Shown here in pieces: positions 24,521-33,106 of a stretch of 64,000 bases of DNA; the stretch's first letter is position 1; each line of letters begins with the position of its first letter. The DNA lies in NCBI RefSeq assembly GCF_001500025.1, contig NZ_LQIW01000011.1, positions 1 through 64,000 on the forward strand. The letters run 5' to 3'. Both the position numbers and the translations under genes were made by a program. This stretch comes from Mycobacterium sp. IS-1590 (lineage in GTDB: Bacteria; Actinomycetota; Actinomycetes; Mycobacteriales; Mycobacteriaceae). The notes below the pieces were generated by a model that was not told the origin of the DNA, searched no databases, and worked only from the letters and a program-made list of their open reading frames with translations.

Positions 24521-25888
24521 TCAATTGGTCGCGGCGTTGGCCATGTAGCGGTCGATCACCGAGTGGAAGTGCGCAATGACCACTTCCTCTTTCACCAGCG
24601 ACATGTGGTCGAGCCGGTCGTTGCGCAAACCCTTCTGCTGGCGAGGCATCTGCTCGTAGTCCTGCTGGAGCGCCTCGAAATACTTGTAGCTGCCGGGCGT
24701 TTCCACCACGATCGCCTCGGCGCGCACAGCGTCGCGGAACTCCTCCGGCACGTACATGTAGCTGGCCACGTGCCAGATGCAGTGGTTCGGGTCGCCGTCG
24801 GGATGCGGTCTGGACATGATGACGTGGCATTCGCCTGCGCGAACGGTCATGAAGTAGTTGGGGAACAACACCCAGCCCTGGTTGTCGACCATCTGGCTGT
24901 CCGTCAGACCGCTGACGTCGAGGCCCATGCCGGTCAACACCTCGCGGGTGGCCTGTTGCAGCAGCAGGCGAGGGGTGACGTCGCCGGGGAACGTGACCTT
25001 TCCGTCCTCGTCCTGATACGGCGCGAGGAGTTCCTGGAACCGCGGGATCACCGCAACAGTCCCGGGGAAGGTCTCGGGCAGCGCCAGCATGCCTTCGACC
25101 TGCTCCTGTGCACTGGCACCCGTGACCTCGAACGGAGCCATTGCGACACTGTGGTTTTCGAAGAACCGGTAACGCGCGGTCCTCGGATTGATGTGCAGCA
25201 CCTGCAACAGCTGAGGGTGGATGCCGTTGATGTGGTAGCCCTCTTCGAAGGCGTCCATGACGACCTTCCAGTTGCACTCGATGGCCTCGGTGACATCCAT
25301 GACAGTGGTGAACTTGTCGATGTTGTAGGGCTCGAGCAACGTGACCACGTCCTCGCCCAGATACTCCCGTAGCGGCTGCGCCTCGGGGTCGGGGTTGAGG
25401 AATATGAATCCGGCGAAGGTGTCGACGGACACGGCAAGCAGCGAGTTCTCGGTCTTGTCGATCGGCCCGGCGAGGTTCTCTCGCAGCATTCCCTTGAGCC
25501 TGCCCTCGAGGTCATACGACCAGAGGTGGTACTGACACAGGAAGCCGCGCTTGGCATTTCCGGTCTCGGTGATGCACAGCGCGTTGCCGCGGTGCCTGCA
25601 CGCGTTGACGAAACCGCGAAGTTTCTCGTCCTTTCCGCGCACGATGATGAACGACTGATCCATGATGTCGTACTTTTTCCAGTCGCCGGGTTTGGGTAGC
25701 TCGTCCACCCGGCCCACGATCTGCCACGCGCGCATCCAGATCTTCTCCCGCTCACCGGCGGCGTATTCGGGACAGGTGTAGCGGTCGGTGCGAATCGTCG
25801 TGTTGAACGTCCCCGGCTGGACATCTTCCAGTCCGAGACCCAGCCCGGAGTCCGGGTCGAGCCATTCTCCTGGCCGCGTTGCTGGCAT
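24521..25888 (-). CDS. Rieske non-heme iron oxygenase, alpha subunit
   Basis: A 455-residue aromatic-ring-hydroxylating-type oxygenase. Rieske cluster ligands are in CRHRGNAL and, about 20 residues later, CQYHLWSY (CxH...CxxH). The mononuclear iron site is DAFEEGYHINGIH, giving the two histidines and a bridging Asp. ATG 25888 is preceded by GAGGAGG; the in-frame extension to 25990 enters the regulatory region. It heads a six-gene operon (two NTF2-like, P450, SDR, CMD) and should start the attack on an aromatic or polycyclic substrate. The electron-transfer reductase is not encoded nearby. Confidence 0.92.
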   Translation of the reverse strand: MPATRPGEWLDPDSGLGLGLEDVQPGTFNTTIRTDRYTCPEYAAGEREKIWMRAWQIVGRVDELPKPGDWKKYDIMDQSFIIVRGKDEKLRGFVNACRHRGNALCITETGNAKRGFLCQYHLWSYDLEGRLKGMLRENLAGPIDKTENSLLAVSVDTFAGFIFLNPDPEAQPLREYLGEDVVTLLEPYNIDKFTTVMDVTEAIECNWKVVMDAFEEGYHINGIHPQLLQVLHINPRTARYRFFENHSVAMAPFEVTGASAQEQVEGMLALPETFPGTVAVIPRFQELLAPYQDEDGKVTFPGDVTPRLLLQQATREVLTGMGLDVSGLTDSQMVDNQGWVLFPNYFMTVRAGECHVIMSRPHPDGDPNHCIWHVASYMYVPEEFRDAVRAEAIVVETPGSYKYFEALQQDYEQMPRQQKGLRNDRLDHMSLVKEEVVIAHFHSVIDRYMANAATN

Positions 25889-26011
25889 CAAGGGAGTCCT
25901 CCTCAGTCGGCGAGAGCACGCGGGGTGCCGGAATCCCATGCCGGACGGGGCTTGGCCCGCCTGGGCTGTGGCATGGATCCGAGCGTCCACCGCCTGTGAC
26001 GTGGTTCACCA

Positions 26012-26046
26012 TATACACGAATGTATTGAAGATACAACAGTGTATA
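26012..26046. promoter_or_regulatory. AT-rich dyad operator between Rieske operon and the TetR operon
   Basis: TATACACGAATGTAT (26012-26026) and ATACAACAGTGTATA (26032-26046) are inverted copies matching at 12 of 15 positions around TGAAG. It stands out in a GC-rich background. It contains TATAAA at 26043-26048 (plus-strand -10 candidate) and TACATT on the minus strand (26025-26020), so it could control both divergent operons. The TetR at 26660 is the natural candidate to bind it. Confidence 0.62.
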
Positions 26047-26091
26047 AAGGTGGTCGGGATCACACCTTCGGAACGACCAAGGAGGCTGGCG

Positions 26092-26655
26092 GTGAGCAAT
26101 TACCGACTCGACGTGGTCAGCGCCACCATCGCGGATGCGGTGCGTCACGCCGGCGGGCTGATGTTCGACCGCGTTCGTGCGGGATGGCGCGTCGTCGTCG
26201 TCACCGAAGACACCGCCCACTCAACGGCGCTGACCATTCTCGGAACCCGCACCCAGCCCCCCGGAGAACCCGAGGAGATACCGGCGAAGGCTGGTCGGGT
26301 GGTGCACATCCGAGTCCTGCCTGGCGATTCACCTTCCGTGAACCGACGCACGACGGGGGTGACGCTGCCACGGGCCGGGCTGGGTTCGCAGCTTCTGTTC
26401 TGGGGACCGCGTGTCGACTGCGAGCCGGGCGAGCCCCAATACCCCGTCCGCCATGAGCTGAGTCCGGCGGCCCGGAGATTCAAGGGCTGTGCCCTGCACG
26501 CCGCTGGACTCGGCACTCACGTCGAGCCATCGGAGGAGTTCTGGTCGAACGATGTCGTGGATGCAGACCTGTTCGCCGACCTCCTGTTCGACTCTCAGAT
26601 CCGAACCGTCGAGTCCGTCGCCCGGCCGCCGTCGGCCACTTTGGTGAGAGGATGA
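26092..26655 (+). CDS. Conserved-looking protein of unknown function
   Basis: I do not recognise this 187-residue protein. The GTG at 26092 has GGAGG eight bases upstream. The first half alternates strands and helices (YRLDVVSATIADAVRHAGGLMFDRVRAGWRVVVVTED), with a repeated GWRVVVV/RVVHIRV feel. The centre reads GLGSQLLFWGPRVDCEPG. The C-terminal half is acidic and aromatic (EEFWSNDVVDADLFADLLFDSQIRTVES). No signal peptide or membrane segment is seen. It is followed four bases later by a TetR gene and then an MFS gene, so it is the first gene of a regulated three-gene operon and may be tied to the same ligand. Confidence 0.7.
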   Translation: MSNYRLDVVSATIADAVRHAGGLMFDRVRAGWRVVVVTEDTAHSTALTILGTRTQPPGEPEEIPAKAGRVVHIRVLPGDSPSVNRRTTGVTLPRAGLGSQLLFWGPRVDCEPGEPQYPVRHELSPAARRFKGCALHAAGLGTHVEPSEEFWSNDVVDADLFADLLFDSQIRTVESVARPPSATLVRG

Positions 26656-26659
26656 CCCC

Positions 26660-27256
26660 GTGGCCGAGCGGTGGACGAAAGAGCGGCGTGCCGAGCACAC
26701 CCGGCAGATCCTCTTGGATGCCGCGGAGGAGGTCTTCGCTCGCAAGGGCCTGACCGGTGCAGCGCTGGAGGAGATCGCCGACGCCGCCGGATTCACCCGC
26801 GGCGCCATCTACTCGCAGTTCGGCGCCAAGGAGAAGCTGTTCCTGGCGGTCGTGGACCGCCAGCGCCAGCGGTTCCTCGACGGGTTCGTCGAGGTGATGA
26901 TGTCGTTCCACCGACTCGATGACGTCGACCTCGACGAGTTGGCCGACCGGTGGCGCCAACTGAGCCGCGGAACAGACCGGGCGGCACTGGGTTTGGAGCT
27001 GAAGCTGTTCCTGCTACGCAACCCCGATGCGGGCGAACGCGTCGCCGCTCAACGTCTCGAGACGATCCGCGCGCTCGGCGAGTTCATCAGCAAGCACGTC
27101 GCCCGGATCGGCGGGACCCTCACCATGGAGGCTGAGACCCTGGCGCGAGTGATTCTGGCCGCCAATGACGGAATCACCCTCGACAGTCATCTGGACGGCG
27201 AAGACCTCTACCTCCCCTATCTGCAATTGGTGATGTCGAGCATCGAGACCTCGTAG
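26660..27256 (+). CDS. TetR family regulator
   Basis: A 198-residue TetR protein. DNA-binding domain: RQILLDAAEEVFARKGLTGAALEEIADAAGFTRGAIYSQFGAKEKLF at about 16-62. The ligand-binding domain is all helical without recognisable specificity. The GTG at 26660 lies four bases after the unknown gene stop, with GAGAGG upstream, and the MFS gene starts five bases after its stop. Autoregulation through the AT-rich dyad at 26012-26046 is likely, and that site also faces the Rieske operon. Confidence 0.92.
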   Translation: MAERWTKERRAEHTRQILLDAAEEVFARKGLTGAALEEIADAAGFTRGAIYSQFGAKEKLFLAVVDRQRQRFLDGFVEVMMSFHRLDDVDLDELADRWRQLSRGTDRAALGLELKLFLLRNPDAGERVAAQRLETIRALGEFISKHVARIGGTLTMEAETLARVILAANDGITLDSHLDGEDLYLPYLQLVMSSIETS

Positions 27257-27261
27257 TAGGC

Positions 27262-28587
27262 GTGAGCACTTACCTGCCGGACCCCGCCATCGAGGACAAG
27301 ACGCTGGCGAAGGTCACCTGGCGCCTCATCCCGTTCCTGTTCCTGCTCTACATCGTCAACTATCTCGACCGGGTCAACATCGCCTTCGCCGGGCCAAACG
27401 GCATGAACGACGACCTCGCGATGAGCGCCAAGACGTTCGGCTTCGCGTCGGGGATCTTCTTCCTGGGCTACCTGCTGCTCGAGGTGCCCAGCAACATCGC
27501 CCTGCACAAGTTCGGCGGCCGGCGCTGGCTGGCGCGGATCATGGTGAGTTGGGGAATCATCAGCGCCGCAATCGCCTTCGTGCCGAATGCGGAAACGCTG
27601 ATCGTTCTGCGCTTCCTTCTCGGTGTTGCCGAAGCCGGCTTCTTCCCGGGCATCATCTTGTACCTGACGTTCTGGTTTCCCGAGAAGCAGCGGTCGCGGG
27701 CGGTTTCACTGTTCATGGTCGCCGTACCGGTCTCGACCGCGGTCGGGTCGACGATCTCGTCGTTGATCATCGACTGGGGACACGGCTTCTTCGGGTTGGC
27801 CGGCTGGCGCTTCATGTTCCTGGTCGAGGGGCTTCCCGCCGTCGTTCTGGGCGTGATCTGCTGGTTCTATCTCACCGACCGGCCCGCCGTCGCGAGTTGG
27901 CTGAACCACGACGAAAAGCGTTGGCTGCAAACCACATTGGACGATGAGCGGGTCGTTGCCGAGAGCAGTGGTGGTCACTGGCCGCTGAAGAAGGCCCTGA
28001 CCCATCCGCGGATCCTGGCCCTGGCGTTCATCTACTTCGGGATCACCTACGGGCTGTACGCGGTCGGGTTCTTCCTGCCCACCATCGTCGCCGGGTTCCA
28101 AGAAGAGTACGGCGTCCATCTCAACGTGATCCAGCGCGGACTGGTCACGTCGATCCCCTACGCCGTGGCCGCGATCGTCATGGTGCCCTGGTCATGGCAC
28201 TCCGACCGAACCGGCGAGCGAGTCTGGCACGTCGCCATCCCGGCGATTGTGGGCGGTGTCGCCATCCCCGCGGCCCTCTACATGACCGACGTCTACCTCG
28301 CGATGGTGGCCGTCACGTTGTGCACCTGCGCCGTCATGTGCGCGCTTCCCGTGTTCTGGTCCCTGCCATCGTCTTTCCTCACCGGAGCGGCGGCCGCCGG
28401 CGGGATCGCACTGATCAACTCGCTGGGAAACCTGAGTGGTTTCGGCGGGCCATACATCACCGGCTGGCTCACCGATCTGACGGGCAACAGCAAGGTCGCC
28501 ATGTGGGTGGTCGGTGCGCTGTCACTGGCCGCGGCCGTTGTGGTCGTCGCCGTGGGCACCAGGCCGCGCACCGCTGTCGGGGAGTGA
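27262..28587 (+). CDS. MFS transporter, anion:cation symporter (ACS) type
   Basis: A 441-residue 12-TM transporter. NYLDRVNIAFA near residue 30 is the signature of the ACS family (phthalate, 4-hydroxyphenylacetate and glucarate permeases); RFLLGVAEAGFFPGI near 115 and WFPEKQRSRAVSLFM are further hallmarks. Substrates of this family are organic anions, often aromatic acids, which fits a catabolic neighbourhood with a Rieske oxygenase across the divergent promoter. GTG 27262 starts five bases after the TetR stop. It is convergent with the GntR gene with an eight-base gap. Confidence 0.9.
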   Translation: MSTYLPDPAIEDKTLAKVTWRLIPFLFLLYIVNYLDRVNIAFAGPNGMNDDLAMSAKTFGFASGIFFLGYLLLEVPSNIALHKFGGRRWLARIMVSWGIISAAIAFVPNAETLIVLRFLLGVAEAGFFPGIILYLTFWFPEKQRSRAVSLFMVAVPVSTAVGSTISSLIIDWGHGFFGLAGWRFMFLVEGLPAVVLGVICWFYLTDRPAVASWLNHDEKRWLQTTLDDERVVAESSGGHWPLKKALTHPRILALAFIYFGITYGLYAVGFFLPTIVAGFQEEYGVHLNVIQRGLVTSIPYAVAAIVMVPWSWHSDRTGERVWHVAIPAIVGGVAIPAALYMTDVYLAMVAVTLCTCAVMCALPVFWSLPSSFLTGAAAAGGIALINSLGNLSGFGGPYITGWLTDLTGNSKVAMWVVGALSLAAAVVVVAVGTRPRTAVGE

Positions 28588-28599
28588 CCCCGCGGTCAC
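28584..28599. terminator. Short hairpin spanning both convergent stop codons
   Basis: GTGACC-CCGC-GGTCAC is a 6-base stem with a 4-base loop. The left arm contains the TGA of the MFS gene and the right arm the TGA of the convergent GntR gene. There is no U-tract, so it would be a mycobacterial-style I-shaped terminator at best. Confidence 0.4.
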
Positions 28600-29273
28600 G
28601 GGCAGTCAGCGGTGGGAAGAGCGGCGAGCACCCCGTCGATGATCTGGGCTGCGGTCAATGCGGCCCGTTCGACGTCACGGGCGGCGATGTGGTCGAGCAG
28701 CACACCGTGGTCGACGACTTCCACGTCGGCGTCCTGGCCGCTGGCGACACTGGCCGTGATGGCCTCCATCAACCCGCGGTACAACTCCGTCAGCGTGGCG
28801 TTGTGCGAACTGCGGACCACCGCGAGGTGGAATTCGGCGTCGGCGCGGGCGAATTCGTCGGTGTCTCCGCCGGCCAGGCAGGCGTCTCGGCGCGCCAACA
28901 ATGCGCGCAGCTCGGCAAGATCGTCGTCGGTTCGACGGACCGCGGCGGCCCGGGCGCCCTCGACCTCCAGGGCCCGCCGGACCGCGAGCACGTCGCGCCA
29001 CTCGGCACCGCAGAGCCGGCGCAGCGCGCCCGACACCTCGCTGGTCGCCCGCACATAGGTGCCGGCTCCCTGTCGCACCTCGAGGATGCCGGCGTGGGCC
29101 AGGGCCCGAACCGCCTCGCGCACGGTATTGCGGCCGACGCCCAGCGAGGCGACCAGGACCGTCTCGTTGGGGATGCGCTGTCCCACGGCCCACTCGCCGC
29201 GCGCGACCGAGTCCCGCAACTGCTCGATGACCTGGTCGACGAGGCCGGACCGACGCGCGGTGAGCAACGGCAC
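28596..29273 (-). CDS. GntR family regulator, FadR/FCD subfamily
   Basis: A 225-residue regulator. N-terminal winged helix: LRDSVARGEWAVGQRIPNETVLVASLGVGRNTVREAVRALAHAGILEVRQGAGTYVR. C-terminal FCD domain has the metal-binding Asp/His pattern ADAEFHLAVV and VDHGVLLDHIAARD. It is divergent from the CynX-type transporter across 47 bases and convergent with the ACS transporter, so either could be its target; the divergent one is more likely. FCD ligands are usually organic acids. Confidence 0.9.
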   Translation of the reverse strand: MPLLTARRSGLVDQVIEQLRDSVARGEWAVGQRIPNETVLVASLGVGRNTVREAVRALAHAGILEVRQGAGTYVRATSEVSGALRRLCGAEWRDVLAVRRALEVEGARAAAVRRTDDDLAELRALLARRDACLAGGDTDEFARADAEFHLAVVRSSHNATLTELYRGLMEAITASVASGQDADVEVVDHGVLLDHIAARDVERAALTAAQIIDGVLAALPTADCP

Positions 29274-29320
29274 AGAGACATCCTTTCAACCAATCATGGG
29301 ATGTATGGCAGATTAGCAGG

Positions 29321-30580
29321 ATGCGTGTCGACCGGCGGGATGACGAAGGAAAGCTGTCGGCGATGCACCTCAACGTGGGCCTCAAGGACCCCTCCGAGGC
29401 CGATCACGCACCCATTTCGGTGGCCACGGGCGGTGCGCTGCTGGCGCTTGCCGTGGTCCTGGCGGCGCTCAACCTGCGGCCCGCCGTGACCAGCGTGGCG
29501 CCGTTGCTCGGCGAGATGCGCAGCGAACTGGGGGTGTCGGCGACGTGGGCCGGTCTCCTGACCACACTGCCCGCACTGTGCTTCGCGGTCGCGGGACTCA
29601 CCGCGCCCCGCCTCGCCGCCCGGATCGGGCTCGGTCGCACCATCTCCGCCGCCTTGGCCGCGCTCACCGTCGGTCTGCTGGCCCGCACCGTCGGCGGCCC
29701 GCACACCGTGATCGCGGCGACCCTGATCGCCTGCGCGGGGATCGCATTGGCCAACGTGTTGATCCCCGTCGTGATCAAGGGATCGTTCCCTGCGCGGGTC
29801 GGGCTGATGACCGGGATCTACACCGCCGCACTGCAGGGCGGCGGCGCGCTCGGATCGGCAGTGACTCCCGGGCTCGAGGACCCGCTGGGAGGGTGGCGCG
29901 CGGCGCTGGCGGCATGGGCGGCGGTGTCCTTCGTCGCGCTGGTGGCGTGGTTGCCCACATCGAGACGACACGCAGGCACCTGGGCGACGAGCACCGCTCC
30001 GGCCGACGTAAGACGCTCGCTGCTGCGAAACCGGTTGGCGTGGACGGTCACGCTGTTCTTCGGTTGCCAGTCGTTGATGGCGTACATCGTGATGGGTTGG
30101 TTACCAGAGGTATTCATCGACAGCGGGGTCGACAAGACGCACGCCGGGTTACTGGTCGGCCTCACATCGCTGGTCGGTGTGCCCATCGCGCTGGTGATCG
30201 CGCCGCTGGCCGCGCGCAGCCACGGTCAGAGCGCATGGATCGTCGGCCTGGGCGCCGTGGGTGTGGTGGGCACGGTCGGCCTGATGCTCGCGCCCGCCGC
30301 GCAACCCTTGCTGTGGAGTGTGTTGATCGGAGTCGGCATGGGCGTGTTCGCCCTGGCGCTCGCCGTCATCGCGCTGCGGGCCCGAAACGCCGAGGACACC
30401 GCGCAATTGTCCGGCATGGCACAAGGATTCGGCTATCTCATCGCGGGTGTGGGCCCGTTCCTGTTCGGGCTGCTGCACGACGTCACGCACGGGTGGACGG
30501 TGCCGTGGATCATGTTCCTCGGCGTGTATCTGATGCAGATCGTGCTCGGTGCGCTGGCCGGCCGCCCGCGTTACGTCTGA
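29321..30580 (+). CDS. MFS transporter, CynX/NimT-like
   Basis: A 419-residue major facilitator with 12 predicted TM segments. LNLRPAVTSVAPLLGEM near residue 48 is the mark of the CynX/NimT group (cyanate and 2-nitroimidazole exporters). The first 35 residues are hydrophilic. ATG 29321 is the longest option; ATG 29363 (MHLNVGLKD) has AAGGAAAG upstream and may be the real start. It overlaps the convergent TenA gene by ten bases. Substrate not predictable. Confidence 0.87.
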   Translation: MRVDRRDDEGKLSAMHLNVGLKDPSEADHAPISVATGGALLALAVVLAALNLRPAVTSVAPLLGEMRSELGVSATWAGLLTTLPALCFAVAGLTAPRLAARIGLGRTISAALAALTVGLLARTVGGPHTVIAATLIACAGIALANVLIPVVIKGSFPARVGLMTGIYTAALQGGGALGSAVTPGLEDPLGGWRAALAAWAAVSFVALVAWLPTSRRHAGTWATSTAPADVRRSLLRNRLAWTVTLFFGCQSLMAYIVMGWLPEVFIDSGVDKTHAGLLVGLTSLVGVPIALVIAPLAARSHGQSAWIVGLGAVGVVGTVGLMLAPAAQPLLWSVLIGVGMGVFALALAVIALRARNAEDTAQLSGMAQGFGYLIAGVGPFLFGLLHDVTHGWTVPWIMFLGVYLMQIVLGALAGRPRYV

Positions 30581-31197
30581 TCGGCCCGCTGGAAGGCCGC
30601 ATCGAAGAACGCCAGTTCCAGTCGCATCGCGCGCCGGTAGGCCACCCGTGCGGCGGACACATCGTCGGCGTGCTGATCGAGCAACCGCTCCAACAGTGAC
30701 GCCACCTCGTCGAAACCGGGATCGGCGTAGGTCTGCACCCATTGCGCATAGGGTCCGGCGGAGTCGGCGTCGAGCGTGACCCCGACATGCGCATACAGCC
30801 GCATGCACGGCGTCATCGCCGCACACACGACCCCCACATCGGCGGTGGCGGCGGTGGCCAGCAAGAACTCGGTGTAAGCCAGCGTCGCCGCGGCGGGTAC
30901 GACTCCGGCCATGTCGATCCCCCACGACGCGGCATAGGACGCGTGCAACCCGAGCTCTTCACGCACGCCGGCCAGCAGATCGGCGAACGTCAGCAGGGTG
31001 GCCGTATCCGAGCTCCTGGCCAGCGCGAGACCATATGCGCGAGCGAAGGATTCGAGAAAGAACGCGTCCTGGGCGATGTACCCGGCGAACAGATCGCGCT
31101 CCAGTGAGCCGTCCCCGATACCCCGAACGAACGGGTTGGCCAGCACCTCGGCCACCACATCGGCGTTCTCCGTCCACAACTGCGCTGCCAGTGACAT
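30571..31197 (-). CDS. TenA family thiaminase-II-like protein
   Basis: A 208-residue helical protein of the TenA/PqqC fold. FAGYIAQDAFFLESFARAYGLALARS is the typical helix pair, the catalytic cysteine is probably in MTPCMRLYAHVG, and the C-terminal ELAFFDAAF supplies the conserved Glu. TenA salvages the HMP half of thiamin by hydrolysing aminopyrimidine precursors. ATG 31197 has GGAGG at short spacing and gives MSLAAQLW; the extension to 31224 is rejected. No TPP riboswitch is visible upstream. Its stop overlaps the transporter stop. Confidence 0.85.
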   Translation of the reverse strand: MSLAAQLWTENADVVAEVLANPFVRGIGDGSLERDLFAGYIAQDAFFLESFARAYGLALARSSDTATLLTFADLLAGVREELGLHASYAASWGIDMAGVVPAAATLAYTEFLLATAATADVGVVCAAMTPCMRLYAHVGVTLDADSAGPYAQWVQTYADPGFDEVASLLERLLDQHADDVSAARVAYRRAMRLELAFFDAAFQRADQT

Positions 31198-31295
31198 CTC
31201 ACCTCCACAGGATCCGAACGCCACGGACTCTAGTCGCGGCGCACTTGATGTGGGTCGGCACGGAACCGGGGGCCGTCGGGTAGGCGGGCACGAGG

Positions 31296-32294
31296 ATGGG
31301 TACTCCGCGACCCATGACAGACAGGGAATCTCGCGGCGAGAAATCCAACGGCGACTCCACCGTCGTGATCTTCGCCCCGCTGCCGGTGCTCACCGTGACG
31401 GTCGAGGACCGCTCGGGCGACGCCGATATCCACGTCCACGCCGGCGGTCAGGGTGTCTGGCAGTCGCGCATGATGTCCTCGCTCGGGGTTCCGGTCGTGC
31501 TGTGCTCGGCCCTCGGCGGTGAGACGGGCGACGTTCTCGGCCACCTCCTGCCCGCACAGAACATCACCGTGCAGACCGTGCCGGTCAGCGCGCGCAACGG
31601 ATCGTACGTGCACGACCGCCGTTCGGGTGGCCGCGAGGTCGTCGCCGAGGCGGCGGGCAGCCCCCTGGACCGCCACGAACTCGACTCCCTCTACGAGCTC
31701 ACCCTCACCGAAGGTTTGACCCACGGTCGGGTCCTGCTCTCCGGCCCTCAGGAGGACGATGTCCTGCCCGCCGATCTTTATCGCCGCCTGTCCACCGATC
31801 TCGGGGCCAACGGCTGCAAGGTGGCCGCGGACCTGTCCGGCGAGCGACTCGAGGCGGTGCTCGCCGGCGGACCGGACCTGATCAAGGTCAGCCACGAAGA
31901 GCTGCTCGACGACGGCCGGGCGAAATCGGAGGACGCGAAGCATCTGGTCGCGGCCATGCGATCCATGCGAGACGAAGGCGCGAACACGCTCGTCGTGTCG
32001 CGCTCCGGGGATGCCCCGGCCCTGGCGCTACTCGGTGAGGAGGACGGCGACGAGGACGAAGCCGTCGTCGAGATCACGATGCCGACGTTGGAACCGGCCG
32101 ACTCGAAGGGTGCCGGGGACTCGATGACCGCCGGTATCGTCGCCGCACTGGCCAGCGGCCGCCCGCTGCGCCGGGCGTTGCAGATCGGGGCGGCGTGCGG
32201 GGCGCTCAACGTCGTGCGGCACGGGCTGGGCACCGGCGGGGCGCGCGCCGTGGAGACGCTGGCCGAGAGAGTGGAGCTGCGCCCATGGAAGTAG
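31296..32294 (+). CDS. PfkB family carbohydrate kinase
   Basis: A 332-residue ribokinase/PfkB-fold kinase. HAGGQGVWQSRMMSSLG near residue 47 is the sugar-binding GG motif, and LEPADSKGAGDSMTAGIVAALASG carries the anion-hole/catalytic GAGD. It resembles 1-phosphofructokinase-like mycobacterial proteins, with an acidic insert (EEDGDEDEAV) before the catalytic region. ATG 31296 is the longest start; ATG 31314 is possible. Phosphoryl acceptor not determinable. Confidence 0.87.
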   Translation: MGTPRPMTDRESRGEKSNGDSTVVIFAPLPVLTVTVEDRSGDADIHVHAGGQGVWQSRMMSSLGVPVVLCSALGGETGDVLGHLLPAQNITVQTVPVSARNGSYVHDRRSGGREVVAEAAGSPLDRHELDSLYELTLTEGLTHGRVLLSGPQEDDVLPADLYRRLSTDLGANGCKVAADLSGERLEAVLAGGPDLIKVSHEELLDDGRAKSEDAKHLVAAMRSMRDEGANTLVVSRSGDAPALALLGEEDGDEDEAVVEITMPTLEPADSKGAGDSMTAGIVAALASGRPLRRALQIGAACGALNVVRHGLGTGGARAVETLAERVELRPWK

Positions 32295-32322
32295 CGGGCT
32301 TGCGAACGCAGGGGGTGGACGC

Positions 32323-33096
32323 GTGCCGCGCGCACTGGTGACCAACGACGACGGGATCGACTCCCCCGGTCTGCACGCACTGGCGAGTGCGGCCCTCGAG
32401 GCGGGGTTGGAGGTCATCGTCGCCGCTCCCGCCGAGCAGGCCAGCGGGGCGAGCGCCGCGCTGAGCGCAGTTCGCCGCGACGGCCACACGGTCGTCGAGG
32501 CCCGCGAGATAGCCGGGCTCGACGGTGTCGAGGCGTGGGCGGTGCAGGCCCAGCCCGGACACACCGTCGCCGCCGCGCTCAACGGCTGGTTCGATCCTCG
32601 GCCGGACCTCGTGCTGTCCGGAATCAACCACGGCGCCAACGTCGGTCGGGCCATCCTGCATTCGGGGACCGTCGGGGCGGCACTCACCGCGAAGATCAGC
32701 GACACCCGCGCACTGGCGGTATCGCTGGACGTCGCATTGCATCCCACGGGCGAGCGGTACTGGGAGACCGCCGCCGGTTTGTTGGCGCCGGTGCTGGAAC
32801 TGTTGCTCGACGCACCCGAGGGCACCGTGCTTTCGCTCAACGTCCCGGACCGGCCCGCCGACGAGATCGGACCGATCCGCCACGCGCGGTTGGCTCGCGG
32901 TGGCGCGGTGCAGACGCGGGTCGAGGAGGTGCGCAACGGCGGCGTGCGGCTGAGCGAGGTGGAGGTGCCCGACGAACCGGAGGCTGACACCGACAGCGCT
33001 CTGCTGGATGCCGGGCATCCGACGCTGACGGAGCTGCGATCGGTCGAGGCGCATGACGGCGATCTCGTACGCGAGTGGCTGGCCGGCGAGAGTTAG
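32323..33096 (+). CDS. surE: 5'/3'-nucleotidase SurE
   Basis: A 257-residue SurE phosphatase. Metal-binding TNDDGI at 7-12 (two Asp), Ser in ASGASAA, SGINHGANVG with the Asn ligand near 101, and GTVGAA. It dephosphorylates nucleoside monophosphates in the cytoplasm. GTG start at 32323 with GGGGGTGG upstream, 28 bases after the kinase stop, so the two may be cotranscribed. It is convergent with the ABC permease, ten bases apart. Confidence 0.93.
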   Translation: MPRALVTNDDGIDSPGLHALASAALEAGLEVIVAAPAEQASGASAALSAVRRDGHTVVEAREIAGLDGVEAWAVQAQPGHTVAAALNGWFDPRPDLVLSGINHGANVGRAILHSGTVGAALTAKISDTRALAVSLDVALHPTGERYWETAAGLLAPVLELLLDAPEGTVLSLNVPDRPADEIGPIRHARLARGGAVQTRVEEVRNGGVRLSEVEVPDEPEADTDSALLDAGHPTLTELRSVEAHDGDLVREWLAGES

Positions 33097-33106
33097 TCCG
33101 GCGCGA

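Noticed and set aside
24489..25277. N-terminal extension of the NTF2-like frame (437 codons in total)
   Set aside because: The extension lies inside the Rieske gene in another frame and has no domain features.
31198..31295. Possible TPP riboswitch near tenA
   Set aside because: The region upstream of the TenA start has no recognisable TPP aptamer core (CTGAGA, or ACCTGATCTGG-type segments).
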